64,000 nucleotides of DNA from Evansella cellulosilytica DSM 2522 (GCF_000177235.2 NC_014829.1:2666001-2730000), one strand, 5' to 3'; counted from the stretch's first letter, positions 18,877 to 29,066 are shown. Made by a program: numbers and translations. Notes: generated from the letters alone by a model not told the origin.

Positions 18877-20912
18877 GAAACATTCACCACCCCTACACTT
18901 TGCACCTCAACATGGGCTTCTAACTCGTTATAGGATAAAACAGGAACTTGTGGTATATACCTTTCAATTAAGTGTCTAAAGTACATACGTACTGCTGGAG
19001 AACATAAAATGATCGGCATTTGCCCTGTTTCTTGCATTCTTTCTACTTCCTGCACCGTCGCCTCGATAATGGATTGCATCATGTTCGGGTCCATATTTAA
19101 GAATCCGCCATGTTCTGTTTGCTGAATCGCATCTGCTATATGCTTTTCAACAGACCCACTAACAGTAATGACGTAAAGCGGTTCTCCTTCTGAAGCATAC
19201 TGCCTAGAAATTTGTCTCGATAGCGATTGACGCACATATTCAGTTAGTAGATCTGTATCCTTCGTCATTTGTCCATAATCTGCCAACGTTTCAAAAATAA
19301 TTGGTAAATTTTTTATTGAAATTTTTTCTTTTAATAAACGACTTAAAACCTTTTGTATCTCCCCAGTCGATAGTGGATTAGGTGTAACATCTTCTACTAG
19401 CGTAGGATAAGATTCATTTAGGTGATCAATAAGCTGTTTCGTTTCTTGTCTACCTAAAAGTTCATGTGAATGTCTCTTGATTACTTCTGTTAAATGGGTA
19501 GAGACTACGGATGGTGGGTCTACAACCGTATAGCCTGCTAATTCTGCTTGGTCCTTTATGTCTTCACCTATCCAAAGTGCCTGTAAGCCAAAGGCTGGCT
19601 CCACAGTTTCAATTCCTGTAATGTTCTCATCTTCTACACCTGGACTCATCGCCATAAAATGATCTAAAAGTAACTCCCCTTTTGCTACTTCATTCCCTTT
19701 TATTTTTATCGAATATTCGTTAGGTTGAAGCTGAATATTATCCCTAATTCTAATAACTGGCACAATCATGCCCATTTCAATCGCTAATTGACGGCGAATC
19801 ATTACCACTCGATCAAGTAAATCTCCGCCTTGGTTTGCATCAGCTAACGGTATTAAACCATACCCAAACTCAAATTCAATCGGGTCTACTTGAAGTAGGT
19901 TAACTACACTTTCTGGTGATTTAATATCCTCTTCTTGATCCTCTATTTCTCCTTCAGCATCTTCCATTTGCATAGCTTGCTGTTCCGTTCTTCCGAGCAT
20001 AAACCCACCAATCCCGAGAACGATAGCAACAGTTGTTGTTACAATTGCTTCAATTGGAGTTGCAAAACCCAATAGTGCAATCGTCCCACCTGCCACATAC
20101 AACATTTTAGGATATGCAAATAACTGTTTCGTAACATCATGACCTAAATTACCTTCAGAGGCAGCTCTTGTTACTACAATTCCAGTTGCTGTTGATATTA
20201 ATAGTGCGGGAATTTGACTTACTAATCCATCCCCAACCGTTAATAGAGTGTATTTTTGCGCAGCCTCAGCGAGTGGTAGTCCTTGCTGCACCATTCCGAT
20301 TACGAGTCCGAAAATAACATTAATTAGTACGATTACAATTCCAGCAATCGCATCCCCTTTTACAAATTTACTCGCTCCATCCATAGAACCATAAAAGTCA
20401 GCCTCTTGTTCTATTTTTTTTCTTCTTTCCCTTGCTTCAGTGTCAGATATCATACCTGCATTCAAATCAGCATCAATACTCATTTGTTTACCAGGCATCG
20501 CATCTAACGTAAACCTTGCGCCAACCTCTGAAACTCGCTCAGCACCTTTTGTGATTACCACAAATTGAATAACAACTAAAATAATAAATACGACAAACCC
20601 TACAAGTGCATTTCCTCCTACAACAAATTGTCCAAATGTATCAATTACATTCCCCGCATCACCTTTATCAAGAATAGATCTCGTAGTAGATACATTTAAT
20701 CCGAGACGAAATAAAGTAATTAATAATAACAAGGTAGGAAAAATAGAAAATTGTAGTGGTTCTCTCGTATTCATTGAAACTAGAATAATTAATAGCGCAA
20801 TCGTTATATTTACTATTATTAAAAAGTCAATAATCCCTGTTGGTAAAGGGATTATGAGCATGATAACGATAAGAATAACCCCGAGCAATATACTAAAATC
20901 TTTAATAGGCAT
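18873..20912 (-). CDS. flhA: Flagellar export gate protein FlhA
   Basis: FlhA forms the nonameric export gate and docking platform of the flagellar type III system. The N-terminal half is membrane-embedded with about eight helices and contains the LFRLGLNVSTTRSIL and RFTLDAMPGKQMSID segments typical of the FHIPEP family. The C-terminal half is the large cytoplasmic domain. The length of 679 residues is normal. Confidence 0.97.
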   Translation of the reverse strand: MPIKDFSILLGVILIVIMLIIPLPTGIIDFLIIVNITIALLIILVSMNTREPLQFSIFPTLLLLITLFRLGLNVSTTRSILDKGDAGNVIDTFGQFVVGGNALVGFVVFIILVVIQFVVITKGAERVSEVGARFTLDAMPGKQMSIDADLNAGMISDTEARERRKKIEQEADFYGSMDGASKFVKGDAIAGIVIVLINVIFGLVIGMVQQGLPLAEAAQKYTLLTVGDGLVSQIPALLISTATGIVVTRAASEGNLGHDVTKQLFAYPKMLYVAGGTIALLGFATPIEAIVTTTVAIVLGIGGFMLGRTEQQAMQMEDAEGEIEDQEEDIKSPESVVNLLQVDPIEFEFGYGLIPLADANQGGDLLDRVVMIRRQLAIEMGMIVPVIRIRDNIQLQPNEYSIKIKGNEVAKGELLLDHFMAMSPGVEDENITGIETVEPAFGLQALWIGEDIKDQAELAGYTVVDPPSVVSTHLTEVIKRHSHELLGRQETKQLIDHLNESYPTLVEDVTPNPLSTGEIQKVLSRLLKEKISIKNLPIIFETLADYGQMTKDTDLLTEYVRQSLSRQISRQYASEGEPLYVITVSGSVEKHIADAIQQTEHGGFLNMDPNMMQSIIEATVQEVERMQETGQMPIILCSPAVRMYFRHLIERYIPQVPVLSYNELEAHVEVQSVGVVNVS

Positions 20913-20956
20913 TTTGCGCTTCTCTCCTAACTAGTTTCCATCTATAAAAAAATAAC

Positions 20957-22036
20957 TTAAAGTTTATTTTGTATTCGATATACATAAGCAAGCACTTCTG
21001 CTACTGCTTTAAATAAATCCTCTGGTACAGGATCTCCAATATCAGCTTGAGCGTACAAAGCTCTAGCTAATGGTCTATTTTCAACTGTCATCACATTATT
21101 GTTTTTAGCGATGTTAATCACTTTTAATGCAATGAAGTCAACTCCTTTAGCTACAATAATAGGTGCGGCCATATTTTGGTCATCGTATTTAAGTGCAATG
21201 GCATAGTGAGTAGGGTTCGTTATTACAACGTCTGCCTTTGGAACTTCAGCCATCATTCTACTCATTGCCATTTGGCGTTGTTTCTCTTTTATCTTTGATT
21301 TTATTAGAGGGTCACCCTCTGTTTTTTTGTATTCATCTTTCACATCTTGTTTCGACATTTTAATATTTTTTTCATGATCGTATTTTTGATATAAGTAATC
21401 AAAAACGGATAAAAAGATGAGTAGAAATGCTACAGCTAACCCCATCATAATGAGTAAATTTCCGATGAGTCTTACACTTTCACCAACAGAATATAGTGAT
21501 AGCATTAAAATATCATCAATAGCTATCCAAATTACTGTAAAACCTGCAAATCCAACACATACTATTTTTAATAATGATTTTAAAAACTCCACTAGTGCTC
21601 TTACAGAAAAAATTCGTTTTGCCCCTTGAATTGGATCAAGTTTGCTTAACTTCATTTTTATAGCTTCTGGAGCAAATAAAATACCTACTTGTAAGTAATT
21701 ACTAAAAATAGCCGCTAGCATCGCAATAAACATAAATGGCCCTACTACAATTGCTGCTTGTATGCTGAAGTTAATAAACATAGAATAAACATTTGCTTCC
21801 GTCAGCTCCATCAGCAAATACTCCTGAAACGAATACCTTGTAATACCAATTAACTGATCAACCGAGAAGCTCCCCATTAGCCAAAAAGCTAAAAATACGA
21901 ATAAAAGTATAAAGGAAGTATTCACATCTGAGCTTTTCGAGACTTGTCCTTTTTGTCTAGATTCTTTCCTCTTTTTAGGTGTTGCTTTTTCTGTCTTTTC
22001 TTGAGCAAAATACTGTATGTCAAGCTTGATGTACAT
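20957..22036 (-). CDS. flhB: Flagellar export switch protein FlhB
   Basis: FlhB changes export specificity from hook to filament after self-cleavage. The autocleavage motif NPTH is at residues 274-277, followed by YAIALKYD. Four membrane helices precede the cytoplasmic domain. The 359-residue gene starts immediately after fliR (no gap). A stand-alone paralogue of its C-terminal domain lies at about 50 kb in this window. Confidence 0.97.
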   Translation of the reverse strand: MYIKLDIQYFAQEKTEKATPKKRKESRQKGQVSKSSDVNTSFILLFVFLAFWLMGSFSVDQLIGITRYSFQEYLLMELTEANVYSMFINFSIQAAIVVGPFMFIAMLAAIFSNYLQVGILFAPEAIKMKLSKLDPIQGAKRIFSVRALVEFLKSLLKIVCVGFAGFTVIWIAIDDILMLSLYSVGESVRLIGNLLIMMGLAVAFLLIFLSVFDYLYQKYDHEKNIKMSKQDVKDEYKKTEGDPLIKSKIKEKQRQMAMSRMMAEVPKADVVITNPTHYAIALKYDDQNMAAPIIVAKGVDFIALKVINIAKNNNVMTVENRPLARALYAQADIGDPVPEDLFKAVAEVLAYVYRIQNKL

Positions 22037-22816
22037 TTAAGTTACCCCTCCATACAGTTCCATTAACGTCCTCATTGTGATGATCATCGTTTCAATAAGC
22101 TGATTTACTACCATAAAAAATGGAGCCATTACAAGCAATAACAAAATAAAACCAACTAATACTTTCAACGGCATCCCTACTACAAACACGTTTATTTGTG
22201 GTACCGCTCTTGAAACCATACCTAAGGCTAAATCTACAAGAAAAATGGACCCAACTATAGGCATTGCCATTTGAAAAGCAATTAAGAACATCGTACTGAA
22301 GGTGACTACAACATGGTCTAAAATAGCCTCATTACCAAATGGAATAAACAGTTGATCCATTGGTATAAACTGATAGCTGTAAAAGACTCCGTCTAACAAT
22401 AGATGATGTGCGTCTGTAGCTAATAAAAATAAAATAGAAAACGTATATAAATAACTTCCTGTCAATGGACTTTGTGCCCCAGTTTGAGGGTCAATGACAT
22501 TGGCAATCATCAATCCCATTTTATAGTCAATAATTCCACCAGCTACTTGAATGGCGTATAATAAAATCATGGCTATTAGACCAACAGTAAGACCAACAAG
22601 CGCTTCTTTTATAATGAGTAAATAAAAATGATAGTTTATTTCAAGTGCTGGCCAATCACCAGCAAAGAACATAATCCACGATATAAAAAGTGCTAAACCT
22701 ATTTTTAGTGGTGCTGGAATGTTTTGATATGAAAAAAAAGGTAGGGTAATTAGGAAAGCAGATACCCTAACTAAAACTAACATAAAGGCAGGTAGCCACT
22801 GTATGATTTCAATCAT
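22037..22816 (-). CDS. fliR: Flagellar export apparatus protein FliR
   Basis: FliR is part of the FliPQR export channel. The 259-residue protein is almost entirely hydrophobic helices, with the family segments IGLALFISW and the C-terminal NVFVVGMPLKVLVGF. It follows fliQ with a 6-bp gap. Confidence 0.95.
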   Translation of the reverse strand: MIEIIQWLPAFMLVLVRVSAFLITLPFFSYQNIPAPLKIGLALFISWIMFFAGDWPALEINYHFYLLIIKEALVGLTVGLIAMILLYAIQVAGGIIDYKMGLMIANVIDPQTGAQSPLTGSYLYTFSILFLLATDAHHLLLDGVFYSYQFIPMDQLFIPFGNEAILDHVVVTFSTMFLIAFQMAMPIVGSIFLVDLALGMVSRAVPQINVFVVGMPLKVLVGFILLLLVMAPFFMVVNQLIETMIITMRTLMELYGGVT

Positions 22817-22822
22817 TTATCT

Positions 22823-23092
22823 TCACCCTATAAAATGGTGCAAGTTACTAAAAATTTGTTCTGCAAACGATATGATTATAGATAACATCCAAGGTCCAAA
22901 TACGATTAACGCAACTAATACACCAACTATTTTCGGTATAAAGGCAAGTGTTTGTTCTTGTATTTGTGTAGTTGCTTGAAATATACTTACTAATAATCCA
23001 ATAGCTAATGCAGTAATTAATAGTGGCCCTGCTATCATAATAACCGTATATACACCACGTTCAGCTAAGGAAATAACCGTTTCTTGATTCAC
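22823..23092 (-). CDS. fliQ: Flagellar export apparatus protein FliQ
   Basis: FliQ is an 89-residue two-helix subunit of the export channel. The loop between helices reads IFQATTQIQEQTLAFIPKI, the family's most conserved stretch. Initiation is at GTG after AAGGATG. It lies between fliP and fliR. Confidence 0.95.
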   Translation of the reverse strand: MNQETVISLAERGVYTVIMIAGPLLITALAIGLLVSIFQATTQIQEQTLAFIPKIVGVLVALIVFGPWMLSIIISFAEQIFSNLHHFIG

Positions 23093-23105
23093 ATTTCATC
23101 ATCCT

Positions 23106-23774
23106 TTAAAAGCTAAGTAGCAATGAGCGCACTACTAAGTGCCACCCATCAACCATAACAAACAGTAATATTTTAAATGGTAATGCGATCATGACTGGTG
23201 GTAGCATCATCATCCCCATAGACATTAGTACACTAGCAACGACCATATCTATCACTAGGAAAGGAATAAATATCATAAATCCAATTTGAAAAGCCGTTTT
23301 TAGTTCACTAATTGCAAAAGCAGGAACTAGTGCGGTAAGCGGTATATCATCCAATGTCTCTGGCCTAGGTAAGCCTGCATACCCCATAAATAAAGCTAAA
23401 TCCTTTTCTCTAGTATGCTGAGCCATGAACTCTTTCATAGGAAGTGCCGCAGCATCAAAAGCTTCTTCTTGTGTCATTTCTCCAGCGAACATTGGCTGTA
23501 AAGCTTGCTCATTCACTTCTGAAAAAACAGGTGCCATGATAAAAAATGTAATAAATAATGCTAATCCGACTAACACCTGATTTGGTGGCATTTGTTGTGT
23601 AGCCAATCCTGATCGAACGAATGATAAAACGACAACAATACGAGTAAAGCATGTCATTAATATTAATATACTAGGTGCGATGGAAAGAACTGTTAACAGT
23701 AATAACAATGATACAGTAGTAGTTAAATTGTTAGGATCCTCACTAAAAATATCAAGTGCTGGTATTTCAATCAT
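23106..23774 (-). CDS. fliP: Flagellar export apparatus protein FliP
   Basis: FliP forms the core of the export channel. The 222-residue sequence has the family motifs CFTRIVVVLSFVRSGLATQQMPPNQVL and FMIFIPFLVIDMVVASVLMSMGM. No separate long signal peptide is present, unlike some Proteobacterial FliP. Its start overlaps fliZ by 8 bp. Confidence 0.96.
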   Translation of the reverse strand: MIEIPALDIFSEDPNNLTTTVSLLLLLTVLSIAPSILILMTCFTRIVVVLSFVRSGLATQQMPPNQVLVGLALFITFFIMAPVFSEVNEQALQPMFAGEMTQEEAFDAAALPMKEFMAQHTREKDLALFMGYAGLPRPETLDDIPLTALVPAFAISELKTAFQIGFMIFIPFLVIDMVVASVLMSMGMMMLPPVMIALPFKILLFVMVDGWHLVVRSLLLSF

Positions 23775-24459
23775 TGTTCTTCTCCTTCAAAGCTTGGTTA
23801 ATCCTATCCTTGGATTCCTTTACTTCTTTTAACTCTCTATTAAGAAGGTGCTGAAAATTTTTCTTTTCGTCCGTTGAAGGAGTAGCGCCATTAAGCCGTT
23901 CTTTAAACCAAGTTGATAGCTTCATCATTGGTTCATCAAAAACCTCTTTTGGTTTATTTTCTTGAATAACTCTTTCTACTTCCTCTTGATCTTCAATTTC
24001 CTTCAATAATTGAATAGAATCCCCAACGCCTAATACAAACAACTTATCTCCTACACGTACCACTTGTACTGACCGGTTTGAACCAAGTGAAATTCCACCA
24101 ATACTTTCTAAAGTACTGTGCTGACGGAATGATTTACTTTTACTATTTACAAACTTTAGTAATCCATATATGAGGAAAATAATAAATCCAAGTGCGAGAA
24201 ACATTTGTATAGTTAGCCATAAAACACTTTGATTGTTTTCCACTGTGAATGTCTCATCATCCTCAGTACTATCTACAATTGCAGGTGAGCCTTCTTCTTG
24301 ATCACTATTAATTGGCTCATGTTCAGTTCTATTGAGCATGTCACCAACATTTCCGTTCCCCTCGCCCCAATCATCTGCTAAGTAAGTAGAGGGGAGTAAC
24401 AAGAACACTCCTACAATGGTTAATAAAAACACTCTTTTTAGTTGCACGAATAACAACAC
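23767..24459 (-). CDS. fliZ: Flagellar biosynthesis protein FliZ/FliO
   Basis: This FliO-type protein stabilises FliP during export-channel assembly. It has an N-terminal signal-like helix, an acidic extracytoplasmic stretch, one strong membrane helix near residues 75-100 and a cytoplasmic domain with LGVGDSIQLL. The start is uncertain: the TTG at 24459 is very close to GAGGGG, while the GTG at 24447 has wider spacing. Confidence 0.9.
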   Translation of the reverse strand: MLLFVQLKRVFLLTIVGVFLLLPSTYLADDWGEGNGNVGDMLNRTEHEPINSDQEEGSPAIVDSTEDDETFTVENNQSVLWLTIQMFLALGFIIFLIYGLLKFVNSKSKSFRQHSTLESIGGISLGSNRSVQVVRVGDKLFVLGVGDSIQLLKEIEDQEEVERVIQENKPKEVFDEPMMKLSTWFKERLNGATPSTDEKKNFQHLLNRELKEVKESKDRINQALKEKNND

Positions 24460-24474
24460 CCCTCTAATGATAAC

Positions 24475-24837
24475 CTACCCAAGTGTTTTATTAATCGCTT
24501 CTAGTACACGTTCAGCTTGGAAAGGTTTTACAATAAAGTCTTTTGCTCCTGCTTGTATCGCATCAATTACCATCGCTTGTTGCCCCATAGCAGAGCACAT
24601 AATGACTTTTGCATTTGGATCCACTTTTCTAATTTCTTTCAGAGATGTGATACCATCCATTTCTGGCATTGTTATATCCATTGTGACAAGATCAGGCTTA
24701 TGCTCTTTAAACATCTCCACTCCTTGTGCACCATCTCCAGCTTCACCAACTACCTCAAAACCATTTTTAGTCAATATATCTTTAATCATCATTCTCATAA
24801 ATGCAGCATCATCTACTATTAATACTTTTACCGCCAT
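24475..24837 (-). CDS. cheY: Chemotaxis response regulator CheY
   Basis: CheY-P binds the flagellar switch; in Bacilli it promotes smooth swimming. The single receiver domain (120 residues) keeps the acidic pocket Asp9-Asp10, phosphoacceptor Asp54 and Lys104. It lies between fliY and fliZ, the usual Firmicute position. Confidence 0.97.
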   Translation of the reverse strand: MAVKVLIVDDAAFMRMMIKDILTKNGFEVVGEAGDGAQGVEMFKEHKPDLVTMDITMPEMDGITSLKEIRKVDPNAKVIMCSAMGQQAMVIDAIQAGAKDFIVKPFQAERVLEAINKTLG

Positions 24838-24871
24838 GTTAATGCCTCCCCTTATTCGTGTAGTAATTATA

Positions 24872-26068
24872 TTATAAATTATTTAGTCTCTCTCGTTTAC
24901 TAACAATATCTGTCACTCGAACTCCAAAGTTTTCATCGATGACAACAACTTCACCTTTAGCAATCAATCGCTGGTTTACAAGTATATCAACTGGTTCTCC
25001 AGCAAGTTTATCCAATTCGATAATAGACCCTTGAGTAAGCTCTAATATATCTTTAATAGACCTTTTTGTTCTTCCAAGCTCAACAGTCACTTCTAATGGA
25101 ATATCGAGTAGCATGTCGAGGTTTTTTGCCTCATTATTTCCTAATTGTGGTGTTTCAAAATTAGAAAAAGCTGCTGGTTGCACTTCTGCAGACCGATCTG
25201 GAAGCCTTGAACCATTCGAAACAAATTGAGGCTCTTGTCTTGCAGATTGATGTTGATTAGTCGCATCCATTTGTGGCTGTTCGTTTGTCTGTGGGAATGC
25301 TTGCTGCGTAACTGTTTCCTCTACAGGTTGAGTGTTCACATTAGCATCCTTTTCTGTAATGTCTTCAATTGGTTCAGGATTTAATAACTGGTCAACCATA
25401 TCTTTAGCAAATTCAACGCTTACTAATTGCATAATCTTTGAATCTATTAAAGTTCCTACTTTTAAATCAAATGATATTTGTAACATAACGTCATCGTCTG
25501 GAAATGTAACTTTATCAGGATCCTCTTTTAAATTTAATTGCTCTACATCCGGAGGAGAAATATCGACTCGTTTATTAAATATTTGTGACATAGAGGTAGA
25601 AGCAGATCCCATCATTTGATTCATCGCTTCCTGAACTGCACTAATTTGCATTTCCCCTAGTTCTTCACCAGCATTCGTACCGTCATTCCCTAACATTAAA
25701 TCCGCAATGATTGCAGCATCAGTATTTTTAATTACTAATAAGTTCATTCCTTCAAATCCTACAGTGTACTGAACTGAGACGGCGATGTGTGGTTTTGGAA
25801 ATTGTTGATCAAGTTCAGAGCTTTTTACAATAGATACTCTAGGTGTTGTTATATCAACCTTTTGATTTAATAATGTCGACAGAGCTGTTGCCGAACTTCC
25901 AAAAGAAATATTCCCAATTTCTCCTAGTGCATCCTGTTCAATACTAGAGAGATAGTCCTCTATATTAATTGTACTCTCTTGTTTTTCTTCTGTATCTTTG
26001 TCATCCTCGTCTAAGTTAATACCATTTAGAAGTGCATTAATTTCTTCTTGCGATAGCATATCACTCAT
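24872..26068 (-). CDS. fliY: Flagellar switch protein FliY (CheC-FliN fusion)
   Basis: FliY is a C-ring protein with CheY-P phosphatase activity that replaces FliN in Bacilli. In order: a FliM-like N-terminal peptide (LSQEEINALLNGI), a CheC-type domain with EIGN and EAMN active-site motifs, a Pro/Gln-rich linker, and a C-terminal FliN (SpoA) domain ending near VRVTDIVSKRERL. I chose the ATG at 26066-26068 (398 residues), which gives an 8-bp overlap with fliM. Confidence 0.95.
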   Translation of the reverse strand: MSDMLSQEEINALLNGINLDEDDKDTEEKQESTINIEDYLSSIEQDALGEIGNISFGSSATALSTLLNQKVDITTPRVSIVKSSELDQQFPKPHIAVSVQYTVGFEGMNLLVIKNTDAAIIADLMLGNDGTNAGEELGEMQISAVQEAMNQMMGSASTSMSQIFNKRVDISPPDVEQLNLKEDPDKVTFPDDDVMLQISFDLKVGTLIDSKIMQLVSVEFAKDMVDQLLNPEPIEDITEKDANVNTQPVEETVTQQAFPQTNEQPQMDATNQHQSARQEPQFVSNGSRLPDRSAEVQPAAFSNFETPQLGNNEAKNLDMLLDIPLEVTVELGRTKRSIKDILELTQGSIIELDKLAGEPVDILVNQRLIAKGEVVVIDENFGVRVTDIVSKRERLNNL

Positions 26069-27059
26069 CGTCACTCTCACCTTCCTTCACAATACTGTCG
26101 GTAATTTGTACAGCGAGCTTACCTTTCACCTTTCCAGGTTGCGAATAGTATTTTGGCTCGTTTCCTAATTTAACAAGCAGTGGGTCATCAATAGTTTGAT
26201 TTAGCTCGATAACGTCATTTTCACCTAGTTGTAAAAACTCTGCTATAGAAATTTGCGATTGACCAAGCTCTACTATCACATCTAATGGTGCCTGTTTTAA
26301 GTTCTTTTCAAGTGCTGACAATTCACCTGGCTGTCTATCCTTTTTCTTTTGCTGCATCCATAAATGGATCGATAGCTTCGGTAGGATAGATTCTATTACA
26401 ACGTGTGGTAAGCAAATATTCATCATTCCCGATGCTTCTCCGATAGTCGTCGAAAGCGATATAACTACAACCGTTTCGTTTGGTGATACTAGCTGTAGAA
26501 ATTGCGGGTTGACCTCGATTTCATCCATTACAGGGTCTAAATCCACAACCGACTCCCATGCTTCCCTTAAAGTTTCAAGTGACCTTTGAAATAGTTGAGA
26601 AAGTATTTTCGTTTCTATTTCCGTTAAACTTTCGACTTTATTTAATGCTTCTCCTTGGCCACCTAGCATACGATCAAGCATAGCGTAAGCGATATTAGGG
26701 TTGACCTCGATAACAAAGCGCCCATCTAATGGAAAAGGCTCAAATACATTTAATATCGTCATTTTAGGTACGGAACGAATGAACTCATCATATGGTAACT
26801 GGTCAACAGAAGCTACCGCTACTTGTACATATGTTCTTAATTGAGCTGATAATTGAGTCGTTAATAACCTAGCATAATTTTCATGGATTCTCGTTAAACT
26901 TCGAATCTGATCTTTTGAAAACCGGAGGGCTCGCTTAAAATCATATACTTTTATTTTTTTCTGCGTTTCTTCTTTTTTTAATTCATCAGCGTCCATCTCA
27001 CCTGTAGATAGTGCTGATAATAAGGCATCAATTTCACCTTGTGATAAGACATCTGCCAA
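26061..27059 (-). CDS. fliM: Flagellar motor switch protein FliM
   Basis: FliM is the C-ring subunit that binds CheY-P. The N-terminal binding peptide LSQGEIDALLSA is at about residues 5-16, followed by the middle CheC-like domain and a C-terminal SpoA domain (LGQSQISIAEFLQLGENDVI). The length is 332 residues. It lies downstream of fliL and overlaps fliY by 8 bp. Confidence 0.96.
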   Translation of the reverse strand: MADVLSQGEIDALLSALSTGEMDADELKKEETQKKIKVYDFKRALRFSKDQIRSLTRIHENYARLLTTQLSAQLRTYVQVAVASVDQLPYDEFIRSVPKMTILNVFEPFPLDGRFVIEVNPNIAYAMLDRMLGGQGEALNKVESLTEIETKILSQLFQRSLETLREAWESVVDLDPVMDEIEVNPQFLQLVSPNETVVVISLSTTIGEASGMMNICLPHVVIESILPKLSIHLWMQQKKKDRQPGELSALEKNLKQAPLDVIVELGQSQISIAEFLQLGENDVIELNQTIDDPLLVKLGNEPKYYSQPGKVKGKLAVQITDSIVKEGESDDE

Positions 27060-27119
27060 AGGAGCCTCACCTCTCTTTACTTACTTTCATGTAGCTTAAT
27101 ATAGTGTACAAAGTAGTTG

Positions 27120-27551
27120 TTATTGAATCATTCGTTTATTCATATAAACTTCGACTACTTCACCACTCTGCATTATTTCATTTATTCTTTTCTTTATACC
27201 ATTTTGCATCTTTACTATTCCCTCAGACCCTCTAAAGTCGCTTTCTCTCATATCTGAGAGCTCTTGTATAATAATGTTTTCAACTTGAAAATCTCTTTTT
27301 TGGAACTCATTTACAGCATCATCATTATCTAGCTGAATAACAAATTGCGTTCGAATAATATGATTTGACAATAAGTTTGTCGTTATTTCTTCCGTTTCCA
27401 CAGAAACCTTTAAAATATCGTCTATTGTTGGTTCCCCTTCAGCTCTCGTTTCCTGAAAAACTTGCGTATACAATACTGTTGCTAACACACCAATAAGAGT
27501 CAGGGTGATTAATATGATTAACATAATATTGACTAAGCGATTTTTCACCAT
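27120..27551 (-). CDS. fliL: Flagellar basal body-associated protein FliL
   Basis: FliL is a single-pass membrane protein near the stator. It has a short basic N-terminus, a membrane helix (about residues 7-30) and a periplasmic-type domain ending NKRMIQ. I chose the ATG at 27549-27551 (143 residues), 8 bases after AGGAAGGG. An in-frame GTG three codons earlier is too close to that site. Confidence 0.93.
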   Translation of the reverse strand: MVKNRLVNIMLIILITLTLIGVLATVLYTQVFQETRAEGEPTIDDILKVSVETEEITTNLLSNHIIRTQFVIQLDNDDAVNEFQKRDFQVENIIIQELSDMRESDFRGSEGIVKMQNGIKKRINEIMQSGEVVEVYMNKRMIQ

Positions 27552-27556
27552 TTTCT

Positions 27557-27781
27557 TCACCCTTCCTCAGATTGTTGTATTGATTTAACATTTAAGGATG
27601 TAAGCCCTATATTTTGATAAAAAAGATTTGCCTTTTCCAACACTTCACATTCTTTTTCTTGCACAACAATCTTTTTACCATTTGTAAGTGAAATAGTTGT
27701 GTCTGGAAATGCTTGTATTTGCTCGATATATAATGCATTCAATATAAATTTGTCATTGTTTAAACGTGTTAATTCAATCAT
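27557..27781 (-). CDS. swrD: FlbD/SwrD family small motility protein
   Basis: This 74-residue FlbD-family protein (YlzI/SwrD in B. subtilis) sits between flgE and fliL. It starts MIELTRLNNDKFILNALYIEQIQ and contains SLTNGKKIVVQEKECEVLEK, the family pattern. SwrD is reported to raise flagellar power in swarming B. subtilis. No membrane segment is present. Confidence 0.9.
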   Translation of the reverse strand: MIELTRLNNDKFILNALYIEQIQAFPDTTISLTNGKKIVVQEKECEVLEKANLFYQNIGLTSLNVKSIQQSEEG

Positions 27782-27872
27782 TTATTCATTGGCGAACTGC
27801 CACATTCACCTCCTTAAAAAGGGAGAAGATGTACCAAAGTAAATGGCGCTTGATACACCTCCTTAACCTATA

Positions 27873-29066
27873 TTAACGCTTCAGATTTACTAATTCTTGC
27901 AGTATTTCATCAGAAGTAGTGATCATTCTTGTATTTGCTTGAAAACCACGTTGCGCTACGATCATTTCAGTAAATTCTTCAGAAAGATCAACATTTGACA
28001 TTTCAAGAGATGCACCTGTTAACATTCCTCTCCCTCCATCACCAGCTAAGCCAACTTGAGGGTTACCAGAGTTGTTTGATACCATATACAAATTATTCCC
28101 AGATTTAGAAAGACCACCAGGGTTATTGAAAGTTGCTAAAGCAATTTGTCCTAATAAGCGAACTTCACCATTAGAGAAAACACCCATAATTTCTCCAGCT
28201 TGGGATATGCTATAGCTTTCTAGGGTACCATCCACATTACCTGAAACGTAATGAATATCTGCTGTTGAATTTCGAGCATATTGAGACATTCTTGAAAAGT
28301 CTAATTCGATATTTAAAGGATTGGCGTTGTTTCCAGGATTAAAGTTAACCGTCATATCATCTGCCGCTACAAATGAACCGTCATTACCAAAATTCACATT
28401 TCCTAAAGCTTGTCCTCCAGCTTGAACTGTCCATTCATTTCCAGCTTGCTTTTGAAATGTTAGTTCTAAATAATGCATATTCCCTAAGGAGTCTATTACT
28501 GGATAAGGTACATTCACTGTTTCTCCAACCTGTGTTTCTGAATTTAAATTACCTTTAAACTGCGCTTCATCCGTCGCTTGTGGAGGAATTAATTGACCAG
28601 AAGCAATCTGTAATGGCCCTAAAGTGTTTGTGTCTAACTCGCCATCTACTACAGAATAGCCTTGAACTCTTAATCCATTAGCATTTACTAAGTCTCCGTT
28701 CTCGTCTAAGTAGAAGTTACCTGCACGTGAATAATATGATTGTCCTCCATCGTTGACGATGAAAAATCCATCTCCAGTAATCCCTATATCTAAGTCTCGT
28801 CCTGTTGTCTGGAGTGAGCCTTGCGTATGAATAGTATCTATTGAACCCATTGAAGTACCTAGTCCTACCTGCATTGGGTTAATACCACCACGATTGTCCG
28901 TTGGTGTTGCTGCTCCTGACATTTGTTGACTCACTAAATCTTGAAAAGTCACCCGTCCTTTTTTAAATCCTGAAGTATTTACATTTGCAATATTGTTTCC
29001 GACAACATCTAGCTTCGTTTGAAAGCTTTTCATACCACCAATTCCTGCATACATTGCTCGAATCAT
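27873..29066 (-). CDS. flgE: Flagellar hook protein FlgE
   Basis: FlgE polymerises into the hook. The N-terminus MIRAMYAGIGGMKSFQTKLDVVGNNIANVNTSGFKK and the C-terminus EMIVAQRGFQANTRMITTSDEILQ form the axial D0 helices. The ATG at 29064-29066 is preceded by AAGGGG; a longer frame upstream adds 14 residues with no support. At 397 residues it is clearly longer than the 264-residue B. subtilis protein, consistent with extra exposed hook domains. Confidence 0.93.
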   Translation of the reverse strand: MIRAMYAGIGGMKSFQTKLDVVGNNIANVNTSGFKKGRVTFQDLVSQQMSGAATPTDNRGGINPMQVGLGTSMGSIDTIHTQGSLQTTGRDLDIGITGDGFFIVNDGGQSYYSRAGNFYLDENGDLVNANGLRVQGYSVVDGELDTNTLGPLQIASGQLIPPQATDEAQFKGNLNSETQVGETVNVPYPVIDSLGNMHYLELTFQKQAGNEWTVQAGGQALGNVNFGNDGSFVAADDMTVNFNPGNNANPLNIELDFSRMSQYARNSTADIHYVSGNVDGTLESYSISQAGEIMGVFSNGEVRLLGQIALATFNNPGGLSKSGNNLYMVSNNSGNPQVGLAGDGGRGMLTGASLEMSNVDLSEEFTEMIVAQRGFQANTRMITTSDEILQELVNLKR

